Positions 25,467 to 34,406 of a stretch of 64,000 nt of DNA are shown in pieces. The translations under genes were made by a program, and so were the position numbers. The DNA comes from Pseudorhodoferax soli (GTDB taxonomy: Bacteria; Pseudomonadota; Gammaproteobacteria; Burkholderiales; Burkholderiaceae_C). The stretch is from the NCBI RefSeq assembly GCF_003337555.1, contig NZ_QPJK01000001.1:992001-1056000 (forward strand). The letters run 5' to 3'. Positions within the stretch are counted from its first letter, which is position 1. Each line of letters starts with the position of its first letter. The notes below the pieces were generated by a model that was given only the letters and a program-made list of their open reading frames with translations, was not told the origin of the DNA and did no database searches.

Positions 25467-26123
25467 ATGACCAAATCCGGCCTCACGGCACTTCTCCGCC
25501 CCGAAGACAGCATCGTTGTGCTGATCGACCACCAACCATTTCAGTTCGCGAATCTGCACAGCCATGAACCAACGATGATCGTGAACAACGTCATCGGTCT
25601 GGCCAAGGGCGCAAAGGCATTCAACGTCCCGACGATTCTCACGACCGTACTGGAGGAGCGGGGAGGCTATTTGCTGAAAGGGCTCCAAGATGTGTACCCC
25701 GAGCAAAAGCCCATCAACCGGACGTTCATCAATACCTGGGAAGACCCTGCGGTCACAGACATTGTTCAGAAATCCGGGCGCAAGCAACTCATCCTTGCTG
25801 CTCTCTGGAGTGAGGTGTGCCTTGCCATGCCGGCAATCCAGGCGCTGGGCGAGGGTTATGAAGTTTTCGTCGTCACCGACGCATCCGGCGGCGTGTCCCC
25901 CGAGTCGCACGACATGGCCATTCGGCGGCTCGTCCAAGCGGGCGCGGTGCCCATGACGTGGCTGGCGGTGCTGTGCGAATGGCAGCGCGACTGGGCCCGG
26001 GAAGTCACTGCGCAAGCGCTGTCTCAGGTGCTGCTCGAGCACGGCGGCAGCAGCGGCATCGCATTGGCATGGGAAATTCAGCTCCTCAACTCGGCCGGGA
26101 AAGCCGTCGCCAACGGGGTCTGA
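25467..26123 (+). CDS. YcaC-like isochorismatase-family cysteine hydrolase, copy 1
   Basis: 218 residues from the ATG at 25467. The isochorismatase-like fold shows the catalytic Asp in VLIDHQPFQF and nucleophilic Cys in LWSEVCLAMPAIQALG, as in E. coli YcaC, a hydrolase of unknown substrate. The protein at 38477 is nearly colinear with it (shared LLRPEDSIVVLIDHQP and NLHSHEPTMIVNNVIGLAK). It belongs to a module with the AraC-type regulator at 26221 and the NTF2-like protein at 27555. Confidence 0.85.
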   Translation: MTKSGLTALLRPEDSIVVLIDHQPFQFANLHSHEPTMIVNNVIGLAKGAKAFNVPTILTTVLEERGGYLLKGLQDVYPEQKPINRTFINTWEDPAVTDIVQKSGRKQLILAALWSEVCLAMPAIQALGEGYEVFVVTDASGGVSPESHDMAIRRLVQAGAVPMTWLAVLCEWQRDWAREVTAQALSQVLLEHGGSSGIALAWEIQLLNSAGKAVANGV

Positions 26124-26220
26124 CGAAGCCCCACCGATGGAAGGCCCCAGGCCCTTGCTTGGGTGTCCGGGGGCCGCGCCTGATGTCCTCCCTACCGCGC
26201 AACGCCGAACGGAGAAATTT

Positions 26221-27093
26221 TTACGAGGCGCGGTCCTTACGCCATGATGACGGCGTGACGCCGGTCATCTTCTTGAACATCCGCGCGAAATGCACGGCAT
26301 CGGCAAAACCCGTGGCCTCCGCGATGTCCTCGAGCGACATCGTTTTGAAAAGCAATAGCGCTTGGGCTTGCTGAATTCTCGTTTGCAGTTGCCATTGGTA
26401 TGGCGCCAATCCAGTCGTCGCCTTGAAGGCGCGACTGTAGTAGGACGGGGATAAACCCGCAAGCGCGGCCAAGGTGGCCAGTTCAACGCGATGCGGCATA
26501 TTCGCTTCAAGAAACGAAATGGCGTCTCTCAACTGAAGCGGCGACAACTTCGATTCTCGCTTGGGTGCGTTCCTGGCCCGGCTGAGCAGCCGTGTCGCCA
26601 GGGCCGTGACCAAGGCATCTCCGTAAAGCTGCACAGACGGGTCGGGATCCTCTACGACATCGGACAGCAATTTCATCACCGTCGCAAGTCGCTCGTCGGT
26701 GAACCGGAGCACGGGACCATCGGTCAGATTTCCGTCGGACGGCAAATGACACTGCTCGCGCAGCTTGTTGACGTCGAAACACAGCCTGACGTCTCTGGCG
26801 AATCGAATGTCGCCGCTGTATCCCCAGATGCTCATTCCTGCAGGAACGAAGTTCAGCTGCAGAGGTTTGTAGTCTACAGGACAGGGAACACCTCGGTCCA
26901 ATCGAGGTTCCGAACGATGGGCACCGACCTCTTCGAGAATCAACCCTAGCCGGGACTCCTCGTGATGGGGGACTTCATACATCACCCTGCCTGAACAAGT
27001 AAATTTTGCGTGAATGACGGTCGCGCAATGCCATGTTCTCGATGCGCTGCTCAAATTCAGAACATTTTCCGGTAGATCTACAGAGGTCTGCAT
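26221..27093 (-). CDS. AraC-family transcriptional regulator, module 1
   Basis: 290 residues. The C-terminal third has two helix-turn-helix motifs (LATLAALAGLSPSYYSRAFK and the [20 protein letters not shown] stretch). The N-terminal sensing domain contains GYSGDIRFARDVRLCFD, which is shared with the regulator at 36527 ([18 protein letters not shown]), so the two are paralogues. It is convergent with the YcaC-like gene and divergent from the NTF2-like gene, an arrangement fitting control of both. The ligand is unknown. Confidence 0.88.
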   Translation of the reverse strand: MQTSVDLPENVLNLSSASRTWHCATVIHAKFTCSGRVMYEVPHHEESRLGLILEEVGAHRSEPRLDRGVPCPVDYKPLQLNFVPAGMSIWGYSGDIRFARDVRLCFDVNKLREQCHLPSDGNLTDGPVLRFTDERLATVMKLLSDVVEDPDPSVQLYGDALVTALATRLLSRARNAPKRESKLSPLQLRDAISFLEANMPHRVELATLAALAGLSPSYYSRAFKATTGLAPYQWQLQTRIQQAQALLLFKTMSLEDIAEATGFADAVHFARMFKKMTGVTPSSWRKDRAS

Positions 27094-27554
27094 TGTGGAT
27101 TAACTGTTCGGTCAGGAGTTTTGAATCAGCCGAGGCGACGGACTGGGTGAATGGTCGGGCTGGCCGAACCAGGCGAAAGACATGTTCCAGATTTCTCATG
27201 GGTTTGCCGCCTGCGGAGGTCGGTATGCGTCGACCCAGCCTTGGTCGTGTTCTCTCGCGCATTGTGACGTGGCCCGCGGCGTGACGCAGAAGGCTGCCAC
27301 GCACGCACTGTGCCAACCCGTCCGTATCGCGCATCGGATACTCTGAAACATGCCCAGGCACTGCGGTGGAATGGGCGAGAACCGACTGTATTGGGCAAAT
27401 GCAGACAGTGACTTGGTCCTGGTTCCCAGGAAGAATTTTTGGGGCGACGCTGGCCGTCGGGGCTTTGGACGCACCTTGGGCTTCAACCCGGCGTCGGCCC
27501 GCCCCATGGACGCGCTCCGACTTCGCTGATGCCCATTACTTGAAAGGTGGAACC
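27094..27554. other. Divergent intergenic region of the AraC/NTF2-like pair
   Basis: A 461-base gap of comparatively low GC (one 60-base line counted by hand is 48%). It must contain the promoters of the AraC-type gene and the NTF2-like gene. Short open frames on both strands have no recognisable domain. I see no strong repeat apart from a small CCTGG/CCAGG fold-back near 27417. Confidence 0.5.
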
Positions 27555-28145
27555 ATGACTATTTCCAAGCACAAGGATTCGAATCCGGCCGACCGCCGCA
27601 ACTTTATCGCCGCGGGTGCCGCTGGCGCTGCAGCCGTGGTATTGGGTGAGAACGCCGAGGCTGCACCCGCTGCCGGCAGCACCGCTGCCACGCGGGTCGT
27701 CGCAGAGTTTTTACAGAACACGGCGCCGGAGAAGATTGAAGCAGCGACAAACCGCCTCGTGGCGGAAGACGCCACCTATATCTCGCTCAACTTCGACAAT
27801 CCAGAATTGAAGAAGATCCTGCCGTGGACCGGCACGCAGAAAGGGCGTCAGGCCTACATCACCACGTTCACTGGCGTGGCCAAGCTCTGGACGGTCGAGG
27901 ACTTCAAAATCTTTGACCTGTTCGGCGCTGGCGACAATGTCGCGGTATTCGGCTCGTTCACGTACCGCTCCAACGCACGGGGAAAGTCGTTCACGTCGCC
28001 GTTCTCGGTCCATGCGAAGGTCAAGAACGGCAAGATCGTCTACTTCCTCTTCATGGAGGACACGTTCGCCTCTTCGCGCTCCTTCAGTTCGGGTGGCACG
28101 TGGACCATCAAGACCGACGCCAACGGCCCGGAATTCCAGGTCTGA
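27555..28145 (+). CDS. Tat-exported SnoaL/NTF2-like protein
   Basis: 196 residues from the ATG at 27555, preceded by AAAGGTGG. A twin-arginine signal (DRRNFIAAGAAGAAAV, ending near AEAAPA) predicts folded export to the periplasm. The mature part is an NTF2/SnoaL-like alpha+beta barrel (KIEAATNRLVAEDATYISL, FDLFGAGDNVAVFGSFTYR, FSVHAKVKNGKIVYFLFMED). Such domains bind or isomerise small hydrophobic molecules; no catalytic residue can be named. It is divergent from the AraC-type gene at 26221. Confidence 0.8.
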   Translation: MTISKHKDSNPADRRNFIAAGAAGAAAVVLGENAEAAPAAGSTAATRVVAEFLQNTAPEKIEAATNRLVAEDATYISLNFDNPELKKILPWTGTQKGRQAYITTFTGVAKLWTVEDFKIFDLFGAGDNVAVFGSFTYRSNARGKSFTSPFSVHAKVKNGKIVYFLFMEDTFASSRSFSSGGTWTIKTDANGPEFQV

Positions 28146-28281
28146 GGCGCCACTCTTCGACACCTCCCTGCCTGTCTCGCCCTCCCGCGCGAGGCAGGCC
28201 TGCCAAGGCGCCATGGCGACCGCGCCCGCCCCGGCGGCACGCGTGGCTTGAAATCCGCCCGGCCGCCCCGCAGCTGAATCC

Positions 28282-28728
28282 ATGACCACCCCGCTGCACC
28301 TCGTCTGCCCGCACTGCCACACCACCAACCGCGTCGCCACGGCCGACCTGGCCAAGGCGCCGGACTGCGGCAAGTGCCACCAGGCGCTGTTCACAGGCCA
28401 TTCGGTGGCGCTGGACGCCGCCAGCTTCGAGCGCCACATCGGCCGCAGCGACATCCCGGTGCTGGTGGACTTCTGGGCACCCTGGTGCGGCCCCTGCCGC
28501 CAGATGGCGCCGGCCTTCGAGCAGGCCGCGGCCCAGCTGCAGCCGCATGTGCAGCTCGCCAAGCTCGACACCGAGGCCGAACAGGCGCTGGGCGCGCGCT
28601 TCAACATCCGCAGCATCCCGACACTGGCGCTGTTCCGCGGCGGCCGCGAGATCGCACGCCAGGCCGGCGCCATGGGTGCGGCCGACATCGTGCGCTGGAC
28701 GCAGGCGCAGCTGGCGCGGGTGGGCTGA
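28282..28728 (+). CDS. trxC: Thioredoxin 2
   Basis: 148 residues. The N-terminal zinc ribbon (CPHC and CGKC) and active site WCGPC near residue 70 identify thioredoxin 2, a cytoplasmic disulfide reductase whose zinc site is redox sensitive. The cis-proline motif IRSIPTLALF is intact. It stands alone, convergent with the channel gene; in E. coli trxC responds to oxidative stress, but no OxyR site could be recognised here. Confidence 0.93.
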   Translation: MTTPLHLVCPHCHTTNRVATADLAKAPDCGKCHQALFTGHSVALDAASFERHIGRSDIPVLVDFWAPWCGPCRQMAPAFEQAAAQLQPHVQLAKLDTEAEQALGARFNIRSIPTLALFRGGREIARQAGAMGAADIVRWTQAQLARVG

Positions 28729-28755
28729 GACCGCGTCGACGATCCAGGTCTCAGC
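28724..28755. terminator. Hairpin between convergent trxC and channel genes
   Basis: Perfect 9-base arms GCTGAGACC (28724-28732) and GGTCTCAGC (28747-28755) enclose a 14-base loop and contain both stop codons. The symmetric position in a 22-base convergent gap suggests a bidirectional terminator without T-runs. Confidence 0.55.
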
Positions 28756-29422
28756 GCCGCTGCAGCGTGAGCCCGATCAGCCGCGACACCACGGCCGCCA
28801 GGTAGATCACGCCCGCGAACATCTCCAGGCTGGCCATGGCGCGCGCCAGCGGCCGCACCGGGATCACGTCGCCGATGCCGGTGGACGACAGCAGCGCGAA
28901 GCTCAGGAACACCAATTCCGTCCAGCTGCGCGGCGCCTGCGGGTCGATGGCCGCGAGGAAGCTGCCGGGCTGCAGCGCCTGCAACACCACGAACACATGG
29001 GCGAAGGCCCAGGCCAGCAAGGTGAAGGTGGCGCCCGCGGCGAACAGCTCGTCGGTGGTGGCGCGCAGGTCGCCCAGCATGTAGGCGATCAGGCTGCCCA
29101 CGGCGTAGAAATAGAACACCGCCTCCAGCGCCGCAGACCAGGGCAGCAGCCAGTGCATGTCCCAGGCCGACTGCAGCACCAGCAGCACGATGGCCGGCAG
29201 CGCGATGCACACGCTGAGCCAGGTCAACCCCGGCGTGCTGCGCACCATGTGCGTGGTGACGATCAGCACGAGGATGCCGAGCGTGCCCAGGGCCAGCGGC
29301 CCGGCCCGCGTGGCCTCGAGCAGCGGGTACAGCACCAGGCCCGCCAGTTGGACGAGCAGCAGGATGGCGGAGGGATGGCGCCGAGTGAGCGCGAGGAAAC
29401 GCAGGGGACGCATGCGCCGCAT
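28751..29422 (-). CDS. Two-TM-type potassium channel-like membrane protein
   Basis: 223 residues with about six hydrophobic segments. The last third contains a pore region, LVFLSFALLSSTGIGDVIPV, where STGIGD corresponds to the TxGxGD potassium selectivity filter, followed by a final helix (MASLEMFAGVIYLAAVVSRL). No cytoplasmic RCK/TrkA domain is attached. It is probably an ion channel of the Ion_trans_2 type in the inner membrane; ion and gating are inferred only from the filter. Confidence 0.75.
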   Translation of the reverse strand: MRRMRPLRFLALTRRHPSAILLLVQLAGLVLYPLLEATRAGPLALGTLGILVLIVTTHMVRSTPGLTWLSVCIALPAIVLLVLQSAWDMHWLLPWSAALEAVFYFYAVGSLIAYMLGDLRATTDELFAAGATFTLLAWAFAHVFVVLQALQPGSFLAAIDPQAPRSWTELVFLSFALLSSTGIGDVIPVRPLARAMASLEMFAGVIYLAAVVSRLIGLTLQRR

Positions 29423-29455
29423 TCTCGGCGCAGCGCCCCCGCCCGCTCGCCGCCG

Positions 29456-30667
29456 TCAGGCTTGCCGGGCAGGCCGGGGGCCGTGGCGCCAGACCAGCAG
29501 CGCGCCCAGCGTGACCGAGCCCAGCGCGAACAGCGGTCCGCCGTGCGCGCCCACATGGTCGACCAGCAGGCCCCCGCCGATGGCGCCGCTCGCGATGGCG
29601 ACCTGGAAGGCCGCGACCAGCAGCCCGCCCGCACCCTCGGCCTGGTCGGGCGCGGCACGCACGATCCAGGTCTGGAAGCCCACCGGGAACGCACCGAAGG
29701 CAAAGCCCCAGAGCACCACGGCCACGGCCGTGACGGCCACCGACGAGGCGCCCACGAGCAGCACGCCGGCCAGCAGCGCCACCAGGCTGCCGCCGGCCAC
29801 GATGGCGCGGCGCTCGCTGCGCTCGGCGATGGCGCCGCCGACCAGGTTGCCGAAGAAGCCGCCGACGCCGTAGCCCAGCAGCACGCCGGTAATCGCGCCG
29901 ACCGACAGGTGCGTCACGTTCTCCATCAGCGGGCGGATGTAGGTGAAGCCCGCGAAGTGGCCCGAGATCACCAGCAGCACGGCCAGCAGCGCCACGCGCA
30001 CGTCCGGCCGCGTGAGCAGTTCGGCCAGGACGCGCAGGTCGGGCCGGTCGCGCGGCGGCAACGCGGGCAGCGTGGCCAGCTGGAAGGCCAGCGTCACCAG
30101 GCTCACGCCGCCGGCCGCCCAGAAGGCGCTGCGCCAGCCCCATTGCTCGCCCATCCACGCACCGATGGGCGCGGCGCAGACGGTGGCCACCGACACGCCG
30201 GTCAGGATCAGCGCCATGGCGCGCGCGAAGCGGTCAGGCGGCACCAGCCGCAGCGCCAGCGCGCCCGACATCGACCAGAAGCCGCCCAGCGCCACGCCCA
30301 GCAGCACGCGCGCCACCAGCAGCGCGGGCAGGCTGGTGGCGGCCACGGCCAGGCCGTTGGACAGGACCAGCAGCACCGTCAGCGCCAGCATCACGGCGCG
30401 GCGGTCCAGGTTGCGCGTGAGCAGCGGCAGGCTGGGCGCGGCCACGGCCGCGACGAGCGCGGTGGCTGTCACGGTCTGGCCTGCGGTGCCTTCGCTGACG
30501 TGCAGGTCGGCGGCCATGGCGGTGAGCAGGCTCGCCGGCAGGAATTCGGCCGTGACCAGGCCGAACACGCCCAGCGCCAGTGCGGCGACGGCCGGCCAGT
30601 GGGCCTCTGTGGGTGCCGGCGCGGCGCCAGCGGTGGAGGGGCAGGTGGTGCAGGAAGCGGAAGACAC
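29456..30667 (-). CDS. MFS drug/metabolite exporter (DHA1 type)
   Basis: 403 residues from a GTG at 30667, the only start near the first helix; the frame stays open upstream without protein character. Twelve hydrophobic helices and the MFS motifs LLTRNLDRRAVML between helices 2 and 3 and GLAVAATSLPALLVARVLLG near helix 4 are seen. It resembles AraJ/NepI/PbuE-type exporters of sugars or nucleosides. It is divergent from the AraC-type regulator at 30747, which probably controls it. The substrate is unknown. Confidence 0.85.
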   Translation of the reverse strand: MSSASCTTCPSTAGAAPAPTEAHWPAVAALALGVFGLVTAEFLPASLLTAMAADLHVSEGTAGQTVTATALVAAVAAPSLPLLTRNLDRRAVMLALTVLLVLSNGLAVAATSLPALLVARVLLGVALGGFWSMSGALALRLVPPDRFARAMALILTGVSVATVCAAPIGAWMGEQWGWRSAFWAAGGVSLVTLAFQLATLPALPPRDRPDLRVLAELLTRPDVRVALLAVLLVISGHFAGFTYIRPLMENVTHLSVGAITGVLLGYGVGGFFGNLVGGAIAERSERRAIVAGGSLVALLAGVLLVGASSVAVTAVAVVLWGFAFGAFPVGFQTWIVRAAPDQAEGAGGLLVAAFQVAIASGAIGGGLLVDHVGAHGGPLFALGSVTLGALLVWRHGPRPARQA

Positions 30668-30746
30668 AGGGTAAACACCAGGTTGGACAAGCAGAGCGCG
30701 GAGCTTAGGCCTAAGATCTGGGCGTTTGAATGCCGGAAAAGCCGAA

Positions 30747-31733
30747 ATGCTTGACGAATCCTCCAGCCCTGCCCCGTCCGCCGCGGAACTGCCCGCCATC
30801 CCCCCCGACCGCCGGGACACGCTCACGCGCATCCTGCTGGGCCTGCGGCTGGATGGCGTGGAGTACGGCCGCTGCCTGGTGCGCGCGCCCTGGTCGCTGC
30901 GCTTTCCGGCCCAGCGCGACGCGCACTTCCACTTCGTCGCCAGCGGCGGGGCCTGGCTGCGCCTGCCCGGCAGCGCCTGGGTGCGGCTGGAGCCCGGCGA
31001 CGCCGTGCTGCTGCCGCGCGGCAGCGCGCACGAACTGGCCAGCGCGCCCGACCTGCCGGCCACCGACATCGCTGCCCTGGCACGGGTGCCGGTGTCCGAG
31101 CAGGTCTACCTGGTGCGCGATGGCACGCCGGACGACGGCGACGCACCGGCCGACCTGCTGTTCTGCGGCAGCATGCGCTTCAACCTGGATCCGCTGCACC
31201 CGCTCATGGCGCTGATGCCCGACCTCATGCGCGCGGGCGAACTCGCGCTGCGCGACCCTGGCGTGCCGGCCCTGCTCGACGCCATGGAGCGCGAGGTGGC
31301 GCTGGACCGCATCGGCAGCTGCGGCATCCTCGCGCGGCTGGCCGACGTGCTGGCCGCCAGCATCATCCGCGCCTGGGTGGAATGCGCGTGCGGCGACGCC
31401 ACCGGCTGGCTGGCGGCCGTGCACTGCCCGAACATCGGCAAGGTGCTGGCCGCCATCCATGGCGAGCCCGAGCGCGACTGGAGCGTGCCCGCGCTGGCCG
31501 AACTCATGGGCGCCTCGCGCTCGCGCTTCGCCGAGGCCTTCACCAAGACCGTGGGCGAGAGCCCGGCGCGCTATGTCGCCAAGGTCAAGATGTTCCAGGC
31601 CCGGCACTGGATCGCGCAGGAGGGCATGCGCGTGGCCGTGGCGGCCAGCCGGCTCGGCTACGACTCCGAGGCTTCCTTCAGCCGCGCCTTCAAGCGCGTG
31701 ATCGGGCAGCCGCCGAGCGCGGTGCGGGGCTGA
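30747..31733 (+). CDS. AraC-family regulator with cupin domain
   Basis: 328 residues from the ATG at 30747; a TTG at 30726 is also in frame. The N-terminal half is a cupin-6-type sensor (RDAHFHFVASGGAWLRLPG, LEPGDAVLLPRGSAHEL). The C-terminal half holds two helix-turn-helix motifs (VPALAELMGASRSRFAEAF and VAVAASRLGYDSEASFSRAF). The 79-base divergent gap to the MFS gene suggests it senses the exported compound and activates the pump, a common layout in proteobacteria. Confidence 0.88.
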   Translation: MLDESSSPAPSAAELPAIPPDRRDTLTRILLGLRLDGVEYGRCLVRAPWSLRFPAQRDAHFHFVASGGAWLRLPGSAWVRLEPGDAVLLPRGSAHELASAPDLPATDIAALARVPVSEQVYLVRDGTPDDGDAPADLLFCGSMRFNLDPLHPLMALMPDLMRAGELALRDPGVPALLDAMEREVALDRIGSCGILARLADVLAASIIRAWVECACGDATGWLAAVHCPNIGKVLAAIHGEPERDWSVPALAELMGASRSRFAEAFTKTVGESPARYVAKVKMFQARHWIAQEGMRVAVAASRLGYDSEASFSRAFKRVIGQPPSAVRG

Positions 31734-31867
31734 GGTGCCCCGCGATCGCGTGCGCCGCATGTCGCGCAAGTGATCGCAGGCGGCCGCTGGCCTGCGGATG
31801 ATCGCCCGCGCGATCGACCGGCCGGCCATGGCCGGCGGCCCCACACAGCAACGACAGGGAGACATGC

Positions 31868-32545
31868 ATGGAATTCGACCAGGTGGTGCGCCAGCGCCGC
31901 AGCATCCGCGGCTACCAGAACAAGCCGGTTCCGAAGGCGCTGATCCGCGAGGTGCTGGAACTCGCGATCCGCGCCCCGACCTCGCTCAACACCCAGCCGT
32001 GGAATTTCCACGTGGTCACCGGCGCGGTGCTCGACCGGATCCGCGCCGGCAACGTGGAGCGCAACCTGGCCGGCGTGCCGCACTCGCGCGAGTTCCGCAT
32101 GGGCCCGGACTACGCGGGCCCGCACCGCGAGCGCCAGATCGGCATCGCCAAGCAGCTGTTCGCGGCCATGGGCATCGCGCGCGAGGACAAGGCCGCGCGC
32201 CAGGACTGGGTGCTGCGCGGCTTCCGCCAGTTCGGCGCGCCGGTTTCCATCGTGGTGACCTACGACCGCGCCATCCACGGCAGCGACATCGCGCCCTTCG
32301 ACTGCGGCGGCGTGGTCAACGCCATCGTCAACGCAGCCTGGTCGCGCGGCCTGGGCTGCGTGATCAACAGCCAGGGCATCATGCAATCGCCCGTGGTGCG
32401 GGCCGAGGCCGGCATCCCCGACGACCAGGTGATCCAGACCTGCATCGCCATGGGCTGGCCCGACGAGAGCTTCCCCGCCAACGCCGTGGTGTCGCAGCGC
32501 AAGTCGGTGGACGAGGCGGCGCGCTTCGTGGGGTTCGACGACTGA
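31868..32545 (+). CDS. Nitroreductase-family flavoprotein
   Basis: 225 residues. Starts with the FMN-binding motif VRQRRSIRGYQNKPV and APTSLNTQPWNFHVV, and ends with AMGWPDESFPAN, both typical of NfsB/FRase-like nitroreductases. These FMN enzymes use NAD(P)H to reduce nitro, quinone or enone compounds. It stands alone after a 134-base gap with a good AGGGAGA ribosome site. The physiological substrate is unknown. Confidence 0.88.
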   Translation: MEFDQVVRQRRSIRGYQNKPVPKALIREVLELAIRAPTSLNTQPWNFHVVTGAVLDRIRAGNVERNLAGVPHSREFRMGPDYAGPHRERQIGIAKQLFAAMGIAREDKAARQDWVLRGFRQFGAPVSIVVTYDRAIHGSDIAPFDCGGVVNAIVNAAWSRGLGCVINSQGIMQSPVVRAEAGIPDDQVIQTCIAMGWPDESFPANAVVSQRKSVDEAARFVGFDD

Positions 32546-32650
32546 GCGCCAGGCCGGTGGCGCGGCCCGCCGCGCCGGCCACGCCCACGCGGTGATCCGA
32601 ACGCGCCGGGCGGCCGTACACCAGCCTCACGCGTCACCGACCGAGGCCAC

Positions 32651-33532
32651 TTGCTCCGCACATCCCCGCTCTTTCGCGCGCTGGCCCTGCTGGTCGCCGC
32701 ACTCGCCACGCTGCCCCTGCTGGGCGGGTGCTCTGCCACCGGCACGCTGAACGCGCTGTCGGCGCGCGGCAGCTACACCCTGCAATCTGGTGTGCCCTAC
32801 GGCGACGGCCCGCGCCAGCAGCTCGACATCTACACGCCCACCGCCACGCCGCCCGCCGCAGGCTGGCCGATGGTGGTGTTCTTCTACGGCGGCTCGTGGA
32901 ACTCCGGCGCACGCGGCGACTACCGCTTCGTCGGCGAAGCCCTGGCCGCGCAAGGCGTGCTGGCGCTGATCGCCGACTACCGCCTGTACCCCGAGGTGCG
33001 CTACCCGGAGTTCCTGCGCGACAGCGCGCGGGCCGTGGCGCATGGCCTGGAGCAGGCGCAGCGCCTGGGCGCCGACCCGCGCCGCGTGTTCGTGATGGGC
33101 CACAGCGCGGGCGGCTACAACGCCGCCATGCTGGCATTGGATGCGCGCTGGCTGCAGGCCGCCGGCCACCGCCCGCAGGAGCTGGCCGGCTGGATCGGCC
33201 TGGCCGGCCCCTACGACTTTTTCCCGACCGACAACCCCGACGTGCAGCCGGTGTTCTTTCACCCCGACTATCCGCCGCGCGCGCAACCGATCGACTTCTC
33301 GCCGACCGATGCGCCGCCGGCCTTTCTGGGCGCCGCCGCAGAGGATGCGCTGGTCAGCCCCGAGCGCAGCACGGTGCAACTGGCGCACAAGCTGCAAGCC
33401 GCCGGCGTGCCCGTGACGCTGCGCCTGTACAGGCGCGTGAACCACGCCACGCTGGCGGGCGCATTCGCCTGGCCGCTGCGCTGGCTGGCGCCGGTGCGCG
33501 AGGACGTGGGCGCCTTCATCGCCGGGCACTGA
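32651..33532 (+). CDS. Lipoprotein-like alpha/beta hydrolase (esterase)
   Basis: 293 residues from a TTG at 32651. The N-terminal hydrophobic stretch ends in LLGGC, a lipobox near residue 27, so it may be lipid-anchored outside the inner membrane. The oxyanion motif FYGGSW (HGG-like), nucleophile GHSAGG and a late Asp and His (NHATL) give a complete triad. It belongs to the BD-FAE/carboxylesterase group, which includes formylkynurenine formamidases, and it is convergent with the kyn operon. That neighbour may be coincidence, since a metal-type KynB is present. Confidence 0.8.
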   Translation: MLRTSPLFRALALLVAALATLPLLGGCSATGTLNALSARGSYTLQSGVPYGDGPRQQLDIYTPTATPPAAGWPMVVFFYGGSWNSGARGDYRFVGEALAAQGVLALIADYRLYPEVRYPEFLRDSARAVAHGLEQAQRLGADPRRVFVMGHSAGGYNAAMLALDARWLQAAGHRPQELAGWIGLAGPYDFFPTDNPDVQPVFFHPDYPPRAQPIDFSPTDAPPAFLGAAAEDALVSPERSTVQLAHKLQAAGVPVTLRLYRRVNHATLAGAFAWPLRWLAPVREDVGAFIAGH

Positions 33533-33549
33533 TGCGCAAGGCCCGCACC

Positions 33550-33571
33550 GAGCGCGCTTTCACGCGCGCTC
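33550..33571. terminator. Hairpin between convergent esterase and kynA
   Basis: Perfect 8-base arms GAGCGCGC (33550-33557) and GCGCGCTC (33564-33571) with the loop TTTCAC, in the 37-base convergent gap and touching the kynA stop. Probably a bidirectional terminator; it has no T-run. Confidence 0.55.
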
Positions 33572-34406
33572 AGAGCGCCGTGCGCACCGACCAGATCTCG
33601 GGGAACAGCACCACGTCCAGCATCTTGCGCAGGTAGCTCACGCCGCCCGTGCCGCCGGTGCCGCGCTTGAAGCCGATCACGCGCTCCACCGTGGTCACAT
33701 GGCGGAAGCGCCAAAGCCGGAACGCGTCCTCGATGTCGGTGAGCTTCTCGCCGAGCTGGTACAGGTCCCAGCGCTGGTGCGGGTCGCGGTAGACGGCGGC
33801 CCAGGCGGCCTCGACTTCGGCACTGGCCGCATAGGGCTGGGTCCAGTCACGCTGGAGCCGGTCGTCCGGAATGTCCAGGCCCGCGCGCGCCAGCAGGCGC
33901 AGCGCTTCGTCGTACAGCGAAGGCCCGCGGTAGGCGGCCTCCACCTGGGCCAGCAGGTCCGGCCGGTGCGCGTGCGGCTTGAGCATGGCCGCGTTCTTGT
34001 TGCCCAGCGCGAACTCGATGCACCGGTACTGCGCGCTCTGGAACCCGCTGGAGTTGGCCAGGTAGGGCCGCATGGCGCTGTACTCGGGCGGTGTCATGGT
34101 CGAGAGCACGGTCCAGGCGCTGACCAGCTGTTCCATGATGCGCGTGACGCGGGCCAGCATCTTGAAGGCGTCGGCGCGCTGGTCGCCGGCGATCGCCCCG
34201 ATGGCGGCGCGCAGCTCGTGCAGCATGAGCTTCATCCACAGCTCGCTGGTCTGGTGCTGCACGATGAACAGCATCTCGTCGTGCGCTGGCGACAGCGGGT
34301 GCTGCGCGTTCAGGATTTCGTCCAGGTGCAGGTAGTCGCCGTAGCTCATGGACTGGCTGAAGTCCAGCTGGGCCTTTTCGTCGTGGACGATCTTCTCGGC
34401 TCCCAT
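33570..34406 (-). CDS. kynA: Tryptophan 2,3-dioxygenase
   Basis: 278 residues, the bacterial family length. The distal-site motif [14 protein letters not shown] carries the catalytic His, and the heme-ligand His is in [14 protein letters not shown], followed by the [11 protein letters not shown] loop over the active site. The enzyme opens the indole ring of L-tryptophan to N-formylkynurenine using heme and O2. Its start codon shares one base with the kynU stop (TGATG), so it is the last gene of a kynB-kynU-kynA operon read leftwards. Confidence 0.96.
   Translation of the reverse strand: MGAEKIVHDEKAQLDFSQSMSYGDYLHLDEILNAQHPLSPAHDEMLFIVQHQTSELWMKLMLHELRAAIGAIAGDQRADAFKMLARVTRIMEQLVSAWTVLSTMTPPEYSAMRPYLANSSGFQSAQYRCIEFALGNKNAAMLKPHAHRPDLLAQVEAAYRGPSLYDEALRLLARAGLDIPDDRLQRDWTQPYAASAEVEAAWAAVYRDPHQRWDLYQLGEKLTDIEDAFRLWRFRHVTTVERVIGFKRGTGGTGGVSYLRKMLDVVLFPEIWSVRTAL

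Noticed and set aside
28547-30754. Plus-strand open frame of 735 codons opposite the channel and MFS genes
   Set aside because: Low-complexity Arg/Gln/His composition and complete overlap with two genes whose membrane segments and motifs are clear.
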